DNA of 64,000 bases from JAAFIP01 sp043718065 (GCA_043718065.1 JAYSWJ010000135.1:1-64000), one strand, 5' to 3'. Counted from the stretch's first letter, positions 51,141-59,555 are shown. Notes: generated from the letters alone by a model not told the origin. Numbers and translations: made by a program.

Positions 51141-51213
51141 GTGAGATAGCGTATGCCGACCGCCCGATTTTGGGTTACTCCAGTAGGTGGGCGGTTGGCA
51201 TACGCTATCTCAC
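51141..51213. repeat. Long hairpin, 25-bp arms
   Basis: The left arm (51141-51165, starting GTGAGATAGCGTATGCC) and right arm (51189-51213, ending GGCATACGCTATCTCAC) match at 24 of 25 positions around a 23-base loop. There is no T run, so it is not a normal intrinsic terminator. It lies 54 bp beyond the adk stop codon. Confidence 0.8.
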
Positions 51214-51267
51214 CACCAAGAGACTAAACTGATGCGACATTCCAGCCCAGCACCAAAGACTAAAACT

Positions 51268-51924
51268 CTACGACTTCAACGCCGCCAGCGCGCGCGCCGT
51301 GATGTCTTCTACACTGCCCGTACCACTGATGGCGCGGTATTTTGGGGCGGCGTCGGGGGATGATTTGGCCCAGTTGCCGTAGTAGTCCACCAGCGGGCGG
51401 GTTTGTGCGCTGTAGACGTCTAGGCGTTTTTGTACGGTTTCGGCTTTATCGTCGTCGCGCTGTATCAGCGGCTCGCCGGTTACGTCGTCTTGGCCATCTG
51501 CCTTGGGCGGGTTGAACTTCACGTGGTAGGTGCGGCCGCTGGCGGGGTGGCTGCGGCGGCCGCTCATGCGTTCGATGATGGCGTCAAAGGGCACGTCAAT
51601 TTCTAGCACGTAGTCAAGTTTGACGCCTGCGTCTTTCATGGCGTCGGCCTGCGCTATGGTGCGTGGAAAGCCGTCGAACAAAAAGCCCTTGGCGCAATCA
51701 GGCAGGGTAATACGTTCTTTAACCAAGCCGATTATGATGTCGTCCGACACCAGCGCGCCAGAGTCCATCACTACCTTGGCCTGTACGCCCATTGGGCTGC
51801 CTGCTTTGACGGCAGCGCGCAGCATGTCGCCCGTGGAGATTTGGGGGATTCCGTACTGTTTGCAAATAAACGTGGCCTGGGTGCCCTTACCAGCGCCCGG
51901 CGCGCCTAACAAAATCAGTCTCAT
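51268..51924 (-). CDS. adk: Adenylate kinase
   Basis: Adk interconverts AMP, ADP and ATP. From ATG 51924 (MRLILLGAPGAGKGTQ) it has 218 residues. It shows the P-loop GAPGAGKGT, the AMP-site segment ISTGDMLRAAV, LFDGFPRTIAQADAM and the LID region RRSHPASGRTYHVKFNPPK. The LID has no four-Cys zinc site, as usual in Gram-negative bacteria. It is the last gene of the exbB-to-adk cluster. Confidence 0.97.
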   Translation of the reverse strand: MRLILLGAPGAGKGTQATFICKQYGIPQISTGDMLRAAVKAGSPMGVQAKVVMDSGALVSDDIIIGLVKERITLPDCAKGFLFDGFPRTIAQADAMKDAGVKLDYVLEIDVPFDAIIERMSGRRSHPASGRTYHVKFNPPKADGQDDVTGEPLIQRDDDKAETVQKRLDVYSAQTRPLVDYYGNWAKSSPDAAPKYRAISGTGSVEDITARALAALKS

Positions 51925-52020
51925 GGATTGCCTCAAAATTCAAAGTGGGTTGCGCCTTGTGTCTTGTGTCTGTCAAGCGCTATTGAAGTATAGGATAGCA
52001 TGGCAAAGTGCCTGCGCGGC

Positions 52021-52797
52021 TTACTGCGCGGTGAAAGTTGCGGGCGGCATCTGCGCGTAGATGCTGCGCACACGCTCTAGGTCTTCTGCTGTGTCCACAC
52101 CGGGGCCGGGCGCGCTGGCGGCGATATGCACAGCTATGCGGTAGCCGTGCCACAGAGCGCGCAGTTGCTCTAGCGATTCGGCCACCTCAATAGGCGCTTG
52201 CGGCAGCTGCGGAAACTGGCGCAAAAAGCCTACGCGGTAGCTGTAGATGCCTACGTGGCGCAGCGGCTGGGGTGTGTTGGCGTGGCTACTGTTGTGTGCA
52301 TCACGCTGGTAGGGAATCAGGCTACGGCTAAAGTACAGCGCGTTGCTTTGCGCGTCTAGCACTACCTTGACGACATTGGGGTTGGCCGCGTCTGCTGCGT
52401 TGTCGATAGCATGTGCTGCTGTGCCCATGCTGGCTTGGGGCTGCTGGGTTAAAACGTGGGCCACTGCGTCGATCAACGTGGGGTCGATCAAAGGCTCGTC
52501 GCCTTGCACGTTAACTACGATCTCATCGTCTTTTAAATCCAGCAAATCACACGCCTGGGCTAAACGGTCAGAGCCCGAGGGATGGTCCACCTTGGTTACC
52601 ACGGCGTGTATGCCGTGCGCTGCGCACACATCAGCAATGTGCGCGCTGTCGCAGGCCACCACTACACGTGCAGCGCCACTGCGCAGAGCACGCTGCGCTA
52701 CCCGCACGATCATGGGCAGGCCCGCAATGTCGGCCAGTGGTTTGTTGGGCAGGCGGCTGGAACCCAGCCGGGCGGGGATAAGGACGGTGAAGGGCAT
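52021..52797 (-). CDS. kdsB: 3-deoxy-manno-octulosonate cytidylyltransferase
   Basis: KdsB makes CMP-Kdo for lipopolysaccharide. The 258-residue enzyme has the nucleotide-binding start FTVLIPARLGSSRLPNKPLA, GMP-type ATDHPSGSDR-like segment (VDHPSGSDRLAQAC), VVNVQGDEPLIDP and HVGIYSYRVGFL. It is grouped with lpxK, another lipid A core gene, and adk. Confidence 0.97.
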   Translation of the reverse strand: MPFTVLIPARLGSSRLPNKPLADIAGLPMIVRVAQRALRSGAARVVVACDSAHIADVCAAHGIHAVVTKVDHPSGSDRLAQACDLLDLKDDEIVVNVQGDEPLIDPTLIDAVAHVLTQQPQASMGTAAHAIDNAADAANPNVVKVVLDAQSNALYFSRSLIPYQRDAHNSSHANTPQPLRHVGIYSYRVGFLRQFPQLPQAPIEVAESLEQLRALWHGYRIAVHIAASAPGPGVDTAEDLERVRSIYAQMPPATFTAQ

Positions 52798-52820
52798 AGC
52801 GGGAGGGGGCTGCTAATCAA

Positions 52821-52849
52821 GTCCGTTCGCACTGAGCGTGTCGAAGTGC
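52821..52849. repeat. REP-like palindromic sequence between kdsB and the Trm112 gene
   Basis: GTCCGTTCGCACTGAGCGTG and TCGAAGTGC form a small hairpin (GCACT/AGTGC). The pattern GTTCG-CTGAGC-GTCGAAG is a widespread intergenic repeat in proteobacteria. It is the only copy in the window. Confidence 0.6.
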
Positions 52850-52892
52850 TCGCACAAAAAAATGAATCATAGTAAGTGCGGCTCCTGCTGTA

Positions 52893-53108
52893 TCACAGCT
52901 CGGCAGGCTTAGATTTGCTGCTGTGCAGCGCGTCGATCTCGTCGTCGGTCAGCGTGCGGGCTTCGTTTTCTAGCAAGATAGGAATGCCGTCGCGCACCGG
53001 GTAGGCTAGTCGCGCGCTGCGCGAGACCAGCTCGCCGCGTTCACGGTCAAAAGTAAGCGGCCCTTTGGTGACGGGGCAGACCAGCAGTTCAAGTAGTTTG
53101 GTGTCCAT
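52893..53108 (-). CDS. Trm112 family protein (YcaR-like)
   Basis: This 71-residue protein has LLELLVCPVTKGPL, RSARLAYPVRDGIPILLE and NEARTL, the features of bacterial Trm112/YcaR proteins. The usual second zinc Cys pair is absent, as in many bacterial members. It lies between lpxK and kdsB, the standard position. Confidence 0.93.
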   Translation of the reverse strand: MDTKLLELLVCPVTKGPLTFDRERGELVSRSARLAYPVRDGIPILLENEARTLTDDEIDALHSSKSKPAEL

Positions 53109-53242
53109 GGGGTGATGATAACTTTATGTAGCGCGATTGCGCTGGGCGCATGGTGATTGCTTGGGCACGTTGGCGTAAATACTGCTTCTTATGAGGCTGC
53201 CAGCTGGTGGGCGATGCCTCAGACTAGCTGGGCCAAACGAGA

Positions 53243-54475
53243 TTAGCCAGTATTTTCTGGCGGGTTAGGGTGGGCAGTAAGACGGTCTAACAACGCTGCC
53301 AAGAACTCGGCAGGCAGGTTAACCACCAGCGGCACCGCCAGCGCCTGTGGGTAGCGCGGCCACAGCTTGATGGCGTCTTTTTCAGTGAAAATTAGGGGTT
53401 CTAGGCCGTAGGTACTGCTCAGCCAGCTATCAAAATTATAGTGGTCTGGCAAGGCGGTGGAGTGCGCCAGCGTTAAGCCTTGCTGGCGCAGCATGCTAAA
53501 AAACGCCTCGGGTTGGGCTATGGCCGCTACCGCGTGCAGGGCTTGGCCTTGCAGGTCGGCCAGGGCCGTGCGGCTGCCGTCAGCACGCAGGGCGTAGGGG
53601 GCTAGCTGGCGGGTGATGGGGTAGAACACGGGGGCTTTGCTGTGTACATTGCTCTGCGCCGACGCTGCTGCAGAACCAAATTCTGCGTGAATGGATGGAC
53701 TGCTTGAAGCAGATTCTTGGGCTGCAGCCGCATGGGCCTCATCTACGTGGCTGCTGGGGCCTGTCAAGCACGCCCCGGTGTGCAGCACAAAATCTACTGC
53801 CGGCCTGCGCGGCCAAGGTTCCCGCAAAAGCCCAGCGGGCAGTAGCCAGCCGTTGCCAATACCGCGCGCGTCAAACACGCAAATTTCTATGTCGCGTTGC
53901 AGCGCGAGATGCTGCAGGCCGTCGTCACTGACGATCACATCAGTACCCGGGTGCGCGGCCAGCAGGGCCAGGGCGGCGCTGGCGCGGTCTGCGCCTACCC
54001 ACACGGGCGCGCCAGTGGCGCGGTGCACCAGCGCAGGTTCGTCGCCCGACAGCGCCACGGGGGTGGTGTGCGTTACGGCTAGGCAGCCATTGCTATCAGG
54101 CTCGCCATCGGATACACCCGCGTGGTCGTACCCGGGCGATACATTGCTACGGCCATAGCCGCGCGACACCACGCCAGGCTGCCAGCCCGCGCGCTGCAGG
54201 TGCTGCACTATCTCAATCACCACCGGCGTTTTGCCTGCGCCACCAGCTACCACGTTGCCCACCACTATCACTGGCACCGGCAAACGCGCACTTTCAAAAA
54301 CCCCCCGCGCGTACAGCCAGCGGCGCAACGTTACCAGGCCGCGGTACAGCAGCGATACATCGTACAAAGCTATGGCCAGCCAGTCGCGCTTTAGCCAAGA
54401 TTGCTGCAAGCGGGCAGCTAGCTTAGTGCGCCAACTGCGCGGTGCAGGCGCGGCGCTAGCAGCGGTGGGCTGCAT
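53243..54475 (-). CDS. lpxK: Tetraacyldisaccharide 4'-kinase with insertions
   Basis: LpxK phosphorylates the lipid A precursor. The P-loop VVAGGAGKTP, the VVSRGYGR block, GDEPALVHRATG, DVIVSDDGLQH and the LIFTEKDAIKLWP end are all present. At 410 residues it is longer than the usual 320-350. Extra sequence lies after RGYGRSNVSPG and in a Ser/Ala/His-rich stretch of about 45 residues after VLHTGACL. A dispersed element codes residues 344-358 just before the conserved TEKDA segment. Confidence 0.95.
   Translation of the reverse strand: MQPTAASAAPAPRSWRTKLAARLQQSWLKRDWLAIALYDVSLLYRGLVTLRRWLYARGVFESARLPVPVIVVGNVVAGGAGKTPVVIEIVQHLQRAGWQPGVVSRGYGRSNVSPGYDHAGVSDGEPDSNGCLAVTHTTPVALSGDEPALVHRATGAPVWVGADRASAALALLAAHPGTDVIVSDDGLQHLALQRDIEICVFDARGIGNGWLLPAGLLREPWPRRPAVDFVLHTGACLTGPSSHVDEAHAAAAQESASSSPSIHAEFGSAAASAQSNVHSKAPVFYPITRQLAPYALRADGSRTALADLQGQALHAVAAIAQPEAFFSMLRQQGLTLAHSTALPDHYNFDSWLSSTYGLEPLIFTEKDAIKLWPRYPQALAVPLVVNLPAEFLAALLDRLTAHPNPPENTG
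53401..53446 (-). repeat. Dispersed palindromic element, copy 13 (inside lpxK)
   Basis: Reverse short-type copy: CTAGGCCGTAGGTACTGCTC, AGCCAGCTATCAAAATTATA. The lpxK gene, on the minus strand, reads it in the third forward frame (HYNFDSWLSSTYGLE). Confidence 0.82.
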
Positions 54476-54481
54476 ACAAAA

Positions 54482-54916
54482 TTATTTAGCCCCAGCTTGC
54501 GCCGAGGTTTGCGTGGCAAAGGTTATTTGGCTCATGCCCACGCGGCGTGCAGCCTCCATCACGGCTATCACGCTTTGGTGCGACGCCATGGCGTCGGCGC
54601 TGATGATGATGACGCTGTCTTTGCCCGCTTTGGCAGCCTCTACCAGCCCCAGGCCAATGGCGTCTACCGTGCGGCCCACCACAGGCGTTTTGTTAATGCT
54701 GTAACGGCCATCGCTGCTGACGATAACGATCACTTCTTTGGGGTAGTCGCGCTGCACGTCGGTGTCGGCCACGGGCAGCTTGATCTGCATCTCGGTGAAC
54801 TTGCTGTAGGTCGTAGACAGCATCAAAAAGATCAGCACCACTAGCAGCACGTCGATAAACGGGATGAGGTTAATCTCGGGCTCTTCGCGGTTACCGCGTT
54901 TGAAGTTCATGGCCAT
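54482..54916 (-). CDS. ExbD/TolR family biopolymer transport protein
   Basis: The 144-residue protein has an N-terminal EPEINLIPFIDVLLVVLIFLML, the signature of the ExbD/TolR single span with the proton-path Asp, and a periplasmic domain. It works with the ExbB-like protein encoded just upstream to couple proton flow to an outer-membrane process. It lies 6 bp from lpxK. Confidence 0.95.
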   Translation of the reverse strand: MAMNFKRGNREEPEINLIPFIDVLLVVLIFLMLSTTYSKFTEMQIKLPVADTDVQRDYPKEVIVIVSSDGRYSINKTPVVGRTVDAIGLGLVEAAKAGKDSVIIISADAMASHQSVIAVMEAARRVGMSQITFATQTSAQAGAK

Positions 54917-54922
54917 GGTGGG

Positions 54923-55558
54923 CTACCTTCCACCACGCAAAGCGATAAGGTGCCTTGCCATGCGCTCAGCAGCCAACTCCAAAGTCAGCAAATACCCATC
55001 TACCCGCGCCCTAAAGTAGCGCCAAAAAATCAGCGTTGGTATGGCAATAATTAAACCAAACGCCGTGTTGTACAGCGCAATCGATATGCCTTGGGCCAGC
55101 TGCGCGGGGTTGGCACCACCACCGCCCACACCACTGCCTTGCGACCCAAAAATCTCAATCATGCCAATCACCGTGCCCAGCAGGCCCAGCAGGGGCGCGG
55201 CAGACGCTATGGTAGCTATGGCGGGCAAGTAGCGCTCCAGGCGGTGCGCCATTAGGCGGCCTGCGCCTTCCATGGCGCTGCGCAGGTCGTCCTCGCTGCA
55301 GCGGGGGTGGGCGTTTAATGTACGCATACCGCTGGCCAGCACGTAGCCCAGGGCTGAATTAGCCTCTAGCTGGTGCATCACGTCGGTAGACGGCAGGCCC
55401 TGGCGCGACACGCTAATAGCCTCGTCTAGCAGCTTGGGCGGGGCCACTTTAACGGTCTTTAAACTGATAAAACGCTCAATAATGAGGGCCATAGCCACCA
55501 CAGAACATAACAACAACGGATAAATAGGCCAGCCGGCGGCTTGTATGATCGATAGCAA
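54923..55558 (-). CDS. ExbB/TolQ family proton channel protein
   Basis: This protein of 211 residues has three membrane spans and the family block SAAPLLGLLGTVIGMIEIF, followed by GISIALYNTAFGLIIAIP. The start is a TTG at 55558 with GGAG 8 bases upstream. It is the first gene of the exbB-exbD-lpxK-Trm112-kdsB-adk cluster. Only about 40 bp separates it from divergent xseA, so the promoters must overlap. Confidence 0.94.
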   Translation of the reverse strand: MLSIIQAAGWPIYPLLLCSVVAMALIIERFISLKTVKVAPPKLLDEAISVSRQGLPSTDVMHQLEANSALGYVLASGMRTLNAHPRCSEDDLRSAMEGAGRLMAHRLERYLPAIATIASAAPLLGLLGTVIGMIEIFGSQGSGVGGGGANPAQLAQGISIALYNTAFGLIIAIPTLIFWRYFRARVDGYLLTLELAAERMARHLIALRGGR

Positions 55559-55599
55559 AACGGTTTCTCCAATCGTTACCCAAAGGTGTGCCCCAGATT

Positions 55600-56958
55600 A
55601 TGCGCGAAGCTGCCCACGACCCAGACGACGATTTGCCTGCAGGGGATGATTTTTCTGCGCTGGTGACGGCCATACCACGCGTGTGGGGCGTGGGTGCCCT
55701 GTGCCGCGCCGTGGCCGACGCGCTAGACGCCCGCTTTAACCCCGTAGCCGTACGCGGCGAGATTACCGGGTTTAGCCGCGCCGCCAGTGGGCACTGCTAC
55801 TTCAGCCTGAAAGACGCCAGTGGGCAAATCCGCTGCGCCATGTTTCGCCGCGCGGCCACGCTACTGAGTTTTGCCCCGCGCGACGGTGACCTGGTAGAAG
55901 TGCGCGGCAAGCTGGGTGTGTACGAGCAGCGCGGCGACTTGCAGCTAATTGTTGAATCGCTGCAGCGCGCAGGGCAGGGCGCGCTGTTTGAGCAGTTTTT
56001 GCGCCTAAAGGCCCAGCTAGAAGCCGAAGGTCTGTTTGACGCAGCGCGCAAGCGCCCCATCCCGCTGGCCCCACGTGGCATTGGCTTGGTTACGTCACTA
56101 GGCGCAGCCGCCCTGCACGACGTGGCCACCGCGCTGCAGCGGCGCGTGCCCCACATCCCCGTGGTGCTGGTACCCGCGCTGGTGCAGGGCGCGCAAGCCG
56201 CTGGCGAGCTGTGCGATGCGCTATCAAAACTATATCTGCTTGAGCAGGATTCGCGTGGTCTGCAGCCCAGTTTAACCACTAAAAACACCCCCATAGACGT
56301 TATTTTGCTGGTGCGCGGCGGTGGGTCGCTAGAAGACCTGTGGGCCTTTAACGACGAGCGCCTAGCCCGATTAATTGCCACCAGCCCCGTGCCCATCATC
56401 AGCGGTGTGGGCCACGAAACAGACTTCACCATTGCCGATTTTGTAGCCGACCTGCGCGCCCCCACGCCCACCGCCGCCGCCGAGCTGTGTAGCGCCGACC
56501 GCGCCACCTGGCTAGCCGCTGCCGCGCTGATGCACACCCGCCTGCAAAGCGTCACCGACACCGCGCTAGACCAACGTACCCAGCGCCTAGACATCGCCGC
56601 CAGCCGCCTGGGCCGCCCGCTCGACGCGCTGCACCACCAGCGCCTAGATTTGCAGCGCCTGCAGTACGGTTTGCAGCGCAGCACACTATCAAAAACGCAG
56701 CTGCTTGAGCAGGATTTACTTGGGTTACAGCGCGATTTAGTGCTAAAAACACGCGATAAAATCATCCACCACACCCAGCGCCTGTCCCGCGCCGAGCGCA
56801 GCCTAGACCTGCTCAACCCCCAGCGCGTGCTAGAGCGCGGCTACGCCGTACTGCAAGGCGCTGATGGACATGTGGTGGGCAGCGTAAAAGCTGTGCAAAC
56901 CGGGCAACAAGTGAAGGCTAAGCTGGCCGATGGCACGCTAGATTTAACGGTGCAATAA
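55600..56958 (+). CDS. xseA: Exodeoxyribonuclease VII large subunit
   Basis: XseA with XseB degrades single-stranded DNA. The N-terminal OB domain is GEITGFSRAASGHCYFSLKD; the catalytic core has RGIGLVTSLGAAALHDV, LLVRGGGSLEDLWAFNDE and ISGVGHETDFTIADFVAD with RAPTPTAAAE. The C-terminal half is a coiled coil. ATG 55600 gives 452 residues; GTG 55588 overlaps the AAAGGTG box and is less likely. Two forward dispersed elements lie within it, coding about residues 208-222 (SKLYLLEQDSRGL) and 363-378 (SKTQLLEQDLLGL). Confidence 0.96.
   Translation: MREAAHDPDDDLPAGDDFSALVTAIPRVWGVGALCRAVADALDARFNPVAVRGEITGFSRAASGHCYFSLKDASGQIRCAMFRRAATLLSFAPRDGDLVEVRGKLGVYEQRGDLQLIVESLQRAGQGALFEQFLRLKAQLEAEGLFDAARKRPIPLAPRGIGLVTSLGAAALHDVATALQRRVPHIPVVLVPALVQGAQAAGELCDALSKLYLLEQDSRGLQPSLTTKNTPIDVILLVRGGGSLEDLWAFNDERLARLIATSPVPIISGVGHETDFTIADFVADLRAPTPTAAAELCSADRATWLAAAALMHTRLQSVTDTALDQRTQRLDIAASRLGRPLDALHHQRLDLQRLQYGLQRSTLSKTQLLEQDLLGLQRDLVLKTRDKIIHHTQRLSRAERSLDLLNPQRVLERGYAVLQGADGHVVGSVKAVQTGQQVKAKLADGTLDLTVQ
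56221..56262 (+). repeat. Dispersed palindromic element, copy 14 (inside xseA)
   Basis: Forward copy: CTATCAAAACTATATCTGCT, TGAGCAGGATTCGCGTGG. In the LLEQ frame the stop codons of the intergenic form are replaced (TAG to TAT, TAA to CTA). Confidence 0.82.
56686..56733 (+). repeat. Dispersed palindromic element, copy 15 (inside xseA)
   Basis: Forward long-type copy with intact CTGCTTGAGCAGGATTTACT and TGGGTTA. It is read as LLEQDLLGLQ; the TAG before the core is CAG and the TAA before that is ACG. Confidence 0.9.
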
Positions 56959-56974
56959 GCCCACAAACTTCGCA

Positions 56975-57385
56975 GTGAACTCAAGCAAACCAGCAACCCA
57001 AGGCGTGCCAGCAAGTGAAGGTGCATCCCAAGCCGCAGATAAAGGAGCAGGGCAAGCATCAAGCCAAGGCGCTGATGTGGGCACAGCTAAAACCGCAATT
57101 GAGGGCGCAGGTGATGGTGCAGACCGGCAAGCCCTAGAAAACGCCATCTTCACCCTGCTAGCCCACCGCCAGAGCGGTGCTACCATCTGCCCTAGCGACG
57201 CTGCCCGGGCCGTCTATCCCGCTGCCGCAGATTGGCGCGCCGCCATGCCTGCAGTACGCGATGTGGCTGCACGGTTGGCAGTCCAAAGCCTCCTAGTCGT
57301 CACACAAGGCGGCAAAATCGTCGACATCACCAATACCAAAGGCCCCATTCGGCTGCGTTTTCCAACGGGCAATGAGAATTTATAA
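56975..57385 (+). CDS. DUF3253-like protein
   Basis: This is a 136-residue protein. The first 50 residues are Ser/Gly/Ala/Gln-rich and probably disordered. The rest (ALENAIFTLLAHRQSGATIC, PSDAARAVYP, MPAVRDVAARLAV, GPIRLRFP) fits the small winged-helix-like DUF3253 family. The start is a GTG 16 bp after the xseA stop. The function is unknown. Confidence 0.8.
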   Translation: MNSSKPATQGVPASEGASQAADKGAGQASSQGADVGTAKTAIEGAGDGADRQALENAIFTLLAHRQSGATICPSDAARAVYPAAADWRAAMPAVRDVAARLAVQSLLVVTQGGKIVDITNTKGPIRLRFPTGNENL

Positions 57386-57693
57386 CCACTACGACGCTCT
57401 AAGTTCAATAGCTGCTTGCGCAGGATTTACTTGGGTTACCGGCATATTTAGTTCATAAAAATGCTGTTTGGAGTGCTTTAACTGGCATTCTGCATGCTTA
57501 GTAGCCTTACCCATTACCCAGCTCGTTGTTCCAGCACGCGCCCCGCTGCGGCGTGCGCCCCATGCCAAACTGAGCTGCGGCCCTTTATTTTTTGTCATAG
57601 TGCACACATCACATCAGCGCGCTTGTAGTCGGCTGAGGATAGGTAATCCGTCCAAATAACCAACCTCACGCAACTTAATTTACCAATCTGAAC
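57386..57693. other. 308-bp spacer with a dispersed element and a doubtful minus-strand ORF
   Basis: A forward dispersed element fills 57397-57455. A minus-strand frame from about 57601 to 57389 could code some 70 residues whose last part is the element (VTQVNPAQAAIELRAS). No ribosome binding site or known motif supports it, so it is not called as a gene. Confidence 0.6.
57397..57455 (+). repeat. Dispersed palindromic element, copy 16 (after DUF3253-like gene)
   Basis: Forward long-type copy: AGTTCAATAGCTGCTTGCGC, AGGATTTACTTGGGTTACCG, GC. The core has TGCG where the consensus has TGAG. Confidence 0.9.
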
Positions 57694-58140
57694 TTACGGA
57701 GTCGTTTTTGGTGAATGGGTTTTGATGTCATCAATTACTGAATCAATGTTGCTCACCTCTACTTTTTTTAGAGTGACCGTTAACGTTGCATCGTATTTTT
57801 GATTGGCGCCAGTCGCTACGTCAACAAGGCTACCTACTATTCCTCCAAGCAATATATTACCCAATGTCATAGGCTCAAAATTTGCTAATAGTATGCCAGT
57901 GTTGGGATAGAAGTCACTCTTTGTGCAAATAACAGTTAGTGGGGCTTTGTCCTTGGTGATCATAAGCATCCCAGGGGTTGGATTAACAACCCCAACCTCC
58001 CTATCTGAGCGACTGAAACGACAAATTGCTCCGCTTGGTTTTGTATCAACTAAGATAGATTGTGTGGTGCCTGTAGTGATTGTTGAACACCCTACAAGTG
58101 AAATCGCAGCAATACACGTTAATACGACACCACTCTTCAC
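57694..58140 (-). CDS. Lipoprotein of unknown function
   Basis: The 148-residue protein has a signal peptide with lipobox LVGC. The mature part has SILVDTKPSGAICRF and ICTKSDFYPNTG, resembling PEGA-type beta repeats found on bacterial surface lipoproteins. A hydrophobic Gly-rich segment follows (LGNILLGGIVGSLVDVATG). It overlaps the upstream lipoprotein gene by 4 bp. GC content is below that of the core genes. Confidence 0.78.
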   Translation of the reverse strand: MKSGVVLTCIAAISLVGCSTITTGTTQSILVDTKPSGAICRFSRSDREVGVVNPTPGMLMITKDKAPLTVICTKSDFYPNTGILLANFEPMTLGNILLGGIVGSLVDVATGANQKYDATLTVTLKKVEVSNIDSVIDDIKTHSPKTTP

Positions 58141-58733
58141 ATTAAGTCCTCTTTTGTTGCATTACGAATCGGCTCTGAAATAGTTTTACTGACAGTTTCC
58201 CAAAACTTTGACGATCCTGCTTTCGATGCGGCTGGGCCTGGGCGTCGAGGTCCAACTATGCCATAAGCTTCTATCTTTGGACTAAGTACTTCGTAGTCGA
58301 GTACGATTAGAGTGCCAGTTGGGTATGCTCTTAATTTGACTGTCGCAACAATAGTTGAATTCTTATTTGACGCGTCACAAGTCAATATTATAAATCCGCT
58401 GGAGAGCTGCTTTGTTCGCTCTTCGTCCAAACGTTTCCAAGACTCGCATTCTTCATTGGTAAACATAGTAGTAGGATTGCCGCTGGCGACTATGTCATCT
58501 GTTGAGCTTGAAATGGTTAGCCCAACTTTTTCTGCTGAACTCACAACCCCGCGTCGAACCGATTCAGTGTTGGCTTTAGTGAGCTTGTATCTCTGAGTGA
58601 AGCGAGACTCTTCATATTCTGACTCCCACCATTTATTTAGAGGTGCAATTTTGGCGTTGATGGATGCCATCGAAACGCAACCAGTCAAGAAGACTGAAGC
58701 AAGTGCAGATAACAAAGCGGCAGATTTTTTCAT
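58137..58733 (-). CDS. Lipoprotein of unknown function
   Basis: This protein of 198 residues has the lipobox LTGC. The body is a small soluble domain with two Cys pairs (EECESW and LTCDAS) that could form a disulphide. It is coupled to the next lipoprotein gene by an ATGA overlap, so the two likely work together. The family is not recognised. The 199 bp upstream (58734-58932) shows nothing clear beyond its promoter area. Confidence 0.72.
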   Translation of the reverse strand: MKKSAALLSALASVFLTGCVSMASINAKIAPLNKWWESEYEESRFTQRYKLTKANTESVRRGVVSSAEKVGLTISSSTDDIVASGNPTTMFTNEECESWKRLDEERTKQLSSGFIILTCDASNKNSTIVATVKLRAYPTGTLIVLDYEVLSPKIEAYGIVGPRRPGPAASKAGSSKFWETVSKTISEPIRNATKEDLM

Positions 58734-58932
58734 AGTAGTTTTATAACAAAGTGTGTATTTTCCTACTTAACTGTATCAGATGTTAAGTTAGTGCGACCAC
58801 AATGTTTACGCCAATCTAGAAAGTGTCTGTTCTCGAGTCATAGGTCGTTTTAAGCAAAAGATCTTGCTATTGCTTTCTGATAAGCCGACGTATATTTGCT
58901 TGATACTTTATGCGGTTTCGAGTCCAAAGAGA

Positions 58933-59529
58933 CTAAAAGCTGGCATTGGTAATCGTGATACGTTTAATGGCTAGGTTCGCTTGTCTTGATAACAGAAGTG
59001 CCTCCTCAGCAATCGGACCAAGTGAAAATACGTCGCCAGCAAATTTAATCTCCAGTGTGTTTGGATCAAAGTGACGCGAGACAAACGTTCCATGACTTGG
59101 AGGTGTGGGCGATACGTGGATTTGCGAATGCGACCTGCATGTCTGCGACTCAAGAATATCATCAAGTCTCTCGTCGAGGTGCTCCCAGGAATTCCTCACG
59201 CGCAGGGAATTTAGTGCTGAAATTGATGGGTTTCCAAGTTCATTCATCAATAGATCGCACCGCTGCTTGATTCGATCAGCTCTCTTGCCCTTTCGGTCAC
59301 CGAGACAGAGCAATCTAGAAACCGCTGCGGCGGCAGTGAGGCAAGCAAAGCAGTCTGTGATGATATCGATTTTTGTAGCCTTGCCGGCGTCATCGATGCC
59401 TTGCGAAAGATTGATCCGGTGCATTGCGGCAATCCTAAGCTTCTCAGTGCTCCGCGCAATGATTTCGCAGTTCAAGTCGACCTCCATTAGGAGGATGACT
59501 GTGTTGAAGTTGGAACTAGGAATCAGCAT
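58933..59529 (-). CDS. HEPN-like protein of unknown function
   Basis: The 198-residue protein is mostly helical in its first 130 residues. It contains RVRNSWEHLDERLDDIL, in which Arg-x4-His matches the RNase motif of HEPN domains. The downstream part is beta-rich. No ribosome binding site is clear, and the Met at residue 15 could be the start. It lies 27 bp downstream of a SLATT-like membrane protein gene on the same strand. HEPN assignment rests on one motif and helix content. Confidence 0.6.
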   Translation of the reverse strand: MLIPSSNFNTVILLMEVDLNCEIIARSTEKLRIAAMHRINLSQGIDDAGKATKIDIITDCFACLTAAAAVSRLLCLGDRKGKRADRIKQRCDLLMNELGNPSISALNSLRVRNSWEHLDERLDDILESQTCRSHSQIHVSPTPPSHGTFVSRHFDPNTLEIKFAGDVFSLGPIAEEALLLSRQANLAIKRITITNASF

Positions 59530-59555
59530 TGCGATCTAAAGTTTGATATGAGAGG

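Larger units (their letters stand above)
50680..51267. other. 588-bp intergenic region rich in repeats
   Basis: No convincing gene is seen. It holds two copies of CAGCCCGC(C/G)CTTCGGTAA (about 50948 and 50994), an inverted repeat with TCTGACCCC-type ends (51020-51096) and a 25-bp perfect-grade hairpin (51141-51213). It appears to be a landing zone for small non-autonomous elements. Confidence 0.7.

Noticed and set aside
53170..53215. Possible further copy of the dispersed element (GCGTAAATACTGCTTC)
   Set aside because: Only the GTAAATACTGCT word matches; the palindromic core and the ATAG flank are missing.
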